This document shows positions 4,912 to 5,541 of a DNA stretch of 5,541 nucleotides, one piece after another. The position numbers and the translations under genes were made by a program. The number at the start of each line of letters is the position of its first letter. Position 1 is the stretch's first letter. Below the pieces are notes generated by a model. It did not search any database. It was not told where the DNA came from and saw only the letters and a program-made list of their open reading frames with translations. This DNA is from an uncultured Planctomycetaceae bacterium (GTDB lineage: Bacteria; Planctomycetota; Planctomycetia; Planctomycetales; Planctomycetaceae): NCBI GenBank assembly GCA_903921605.1, contig CAIXQV010000569.1:1-5541 (forward strand), given 5' to 3'.

Positions 4912-5541
4912 TCAGTGTGCTGGTGGCAGGCTGTTCTGGAAGGCTCGGTTGCGGAACAGGAAGTCGATGATATTCCCTTCGTGCGGCTGCAGCCAGTTCA
5001 AGGCACAGGTTGGAACCGGGCCGATGTTCAGGCGGTCGATATGACGAGCATCGACCAGATCGCTGATCCACTTTTCGTTGTTGGTGATCGCGGTTCCAAC
5101 CAGAGTTGAACCAATCTTGCCGAGCATCTGATCCTGCGGGCACTGAACGACAGACACAAATGGGAACATGTATTCCGTATTGGCCATGCTGTTGTCGCAG
5201 TCGCTGACATGCAGCACGGTGGGACGCATGTAATCACATCGCTCATGCTTCACCAGACGATCACCGCCGCGATACTTGGCGGTCATTTCAGTCACTGGCC
5301 CCTTGATGCCGTCTTCGATCTGATTGTTCATCGCTTCAGCCACGCCCGCTGTTGTAAAAGCGGCGATGGCGGCATTAGGATCGGTCGTCGGCAGCGGAGC
5401 AATCGGGCCAAGCTTCTTCGCGATAGCATCGGCAATAGCTTCTGTATGGCGAGAAGCCCAGATGCCGGAGCAATTGATGCAGCTTCGTCCGCCGTTCATG
5501 AGAACGCTCTTCACGAGCACATCCAGATACTCCTCCCAGCG
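4912..5541 (-). CDS. Aldehyde dehydrogenase family protein, C-terminal 209 residues (5' part beyond the right edge)
   Basis: The frame is open from the right edge (RWEEYLDVLVK) to TGA at 4914-4912. A GTG at 5520 is internal, not the start. The fragment contains the catalytic-cysteine motif NGGRSCINCSG (Cys21 of the fragment, with a second Cys three residues on), then MRPTVL (105-110), NTEYMFPFVSVV (121-132, equivalent to EEVFGPVLSV) and a C-terminal stretch with GPVPTC, QPHEGN and FLFRNRAFQ. The Cys-to-Glu distance of 102 is close to the family value. A full protein would have roughly 260-280 more residues. It is clearly diverged from the complete dehydrogenase at 1044: the usual C-terminal GYKxSG is absent. 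I associate this form with planctomycete genomes from memory only. The substrate is unknown. It has its own terminator and so is probably not co-transcribed with the bestrophin gene. Confidence 0.88.
   Translation of the reverse strand, partial: RWEEYLDVLVKSVLMNGGRSCINCSGIWASRHTEAIADAIAKKLGPIAPLPTTDPNAAIAAFTTAGVAEAMNNQIEDGIKGPVTEMTAKYRGGDRLVKHERCDYMRPTVLHVSDCDNSMANTEYMFPFVSVVQCPQDQMLGKIGSTLVGTAITNNEKWISDLVDARHIDRLNIGPVPTCALNWLQPHEGNIIDFLFRNRAFQNSLPPAH

Overview
The window looks like a chromosomal segment of a Planctomycetota-type bacterium. This is an inference from three things: the protein style (a C-terminal aldehyde dehydrogenase half with a lineage-like tail, a bestrophin-like channel), moderate GC, and loosely packed genes separated by repeat-rich spacers. 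No marker gene confirms it.

Layout from left to right. At the extreme left edge a gene probably starts on the minus strand (ATG at 29, good Shine-Dalgarno) and runs out of the window. It is divergent from the next operon. The roughly 1 kb between them (30-1043) is mostly non-coding and is filled by a tandem array (100-864) of 3.6 copies of a 204-229 nt unit. Each unit carries a strong 25-position hairpin built from octamers. The array generates many open frames on both strands that I do not accept as genes.

Next comes a two-gene plus-strand operon. A complete NAD(P)-dependent aldehyde dehydrogenase (1044-2516) overlaps by 13 nt a fold-type III PLP enzyme of the D-threonine aldolase / D-serine dehydratase family (2504-3634). 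If the second enzyme is an aldolase, the pair could cleave a D-3-hydroxy amino acid to glycine plus an aldehyde and oxidise the aldehyde to its acid.

Convergent to this operon is a minus-strand bestrophin-like channel (3822-4673). The 187 nt between the two 3' ends holds one perfect palindrome and one decayed relative. At the right edge a second, unrelated-looking aldehyde dehydrogenase enters on the minus strand (4912-5541, C-terminal 209 residues only). It ends in a clear intrinsic terminator, so the bestrophin gene further downstream is probably a separate transcription unit.

I see no CRISPR array, tRNA, rRNA, transposase or phage gene. The least ordinary part is the hairpin array at 100-864, whose units show a mosaic pattern of shared variants.
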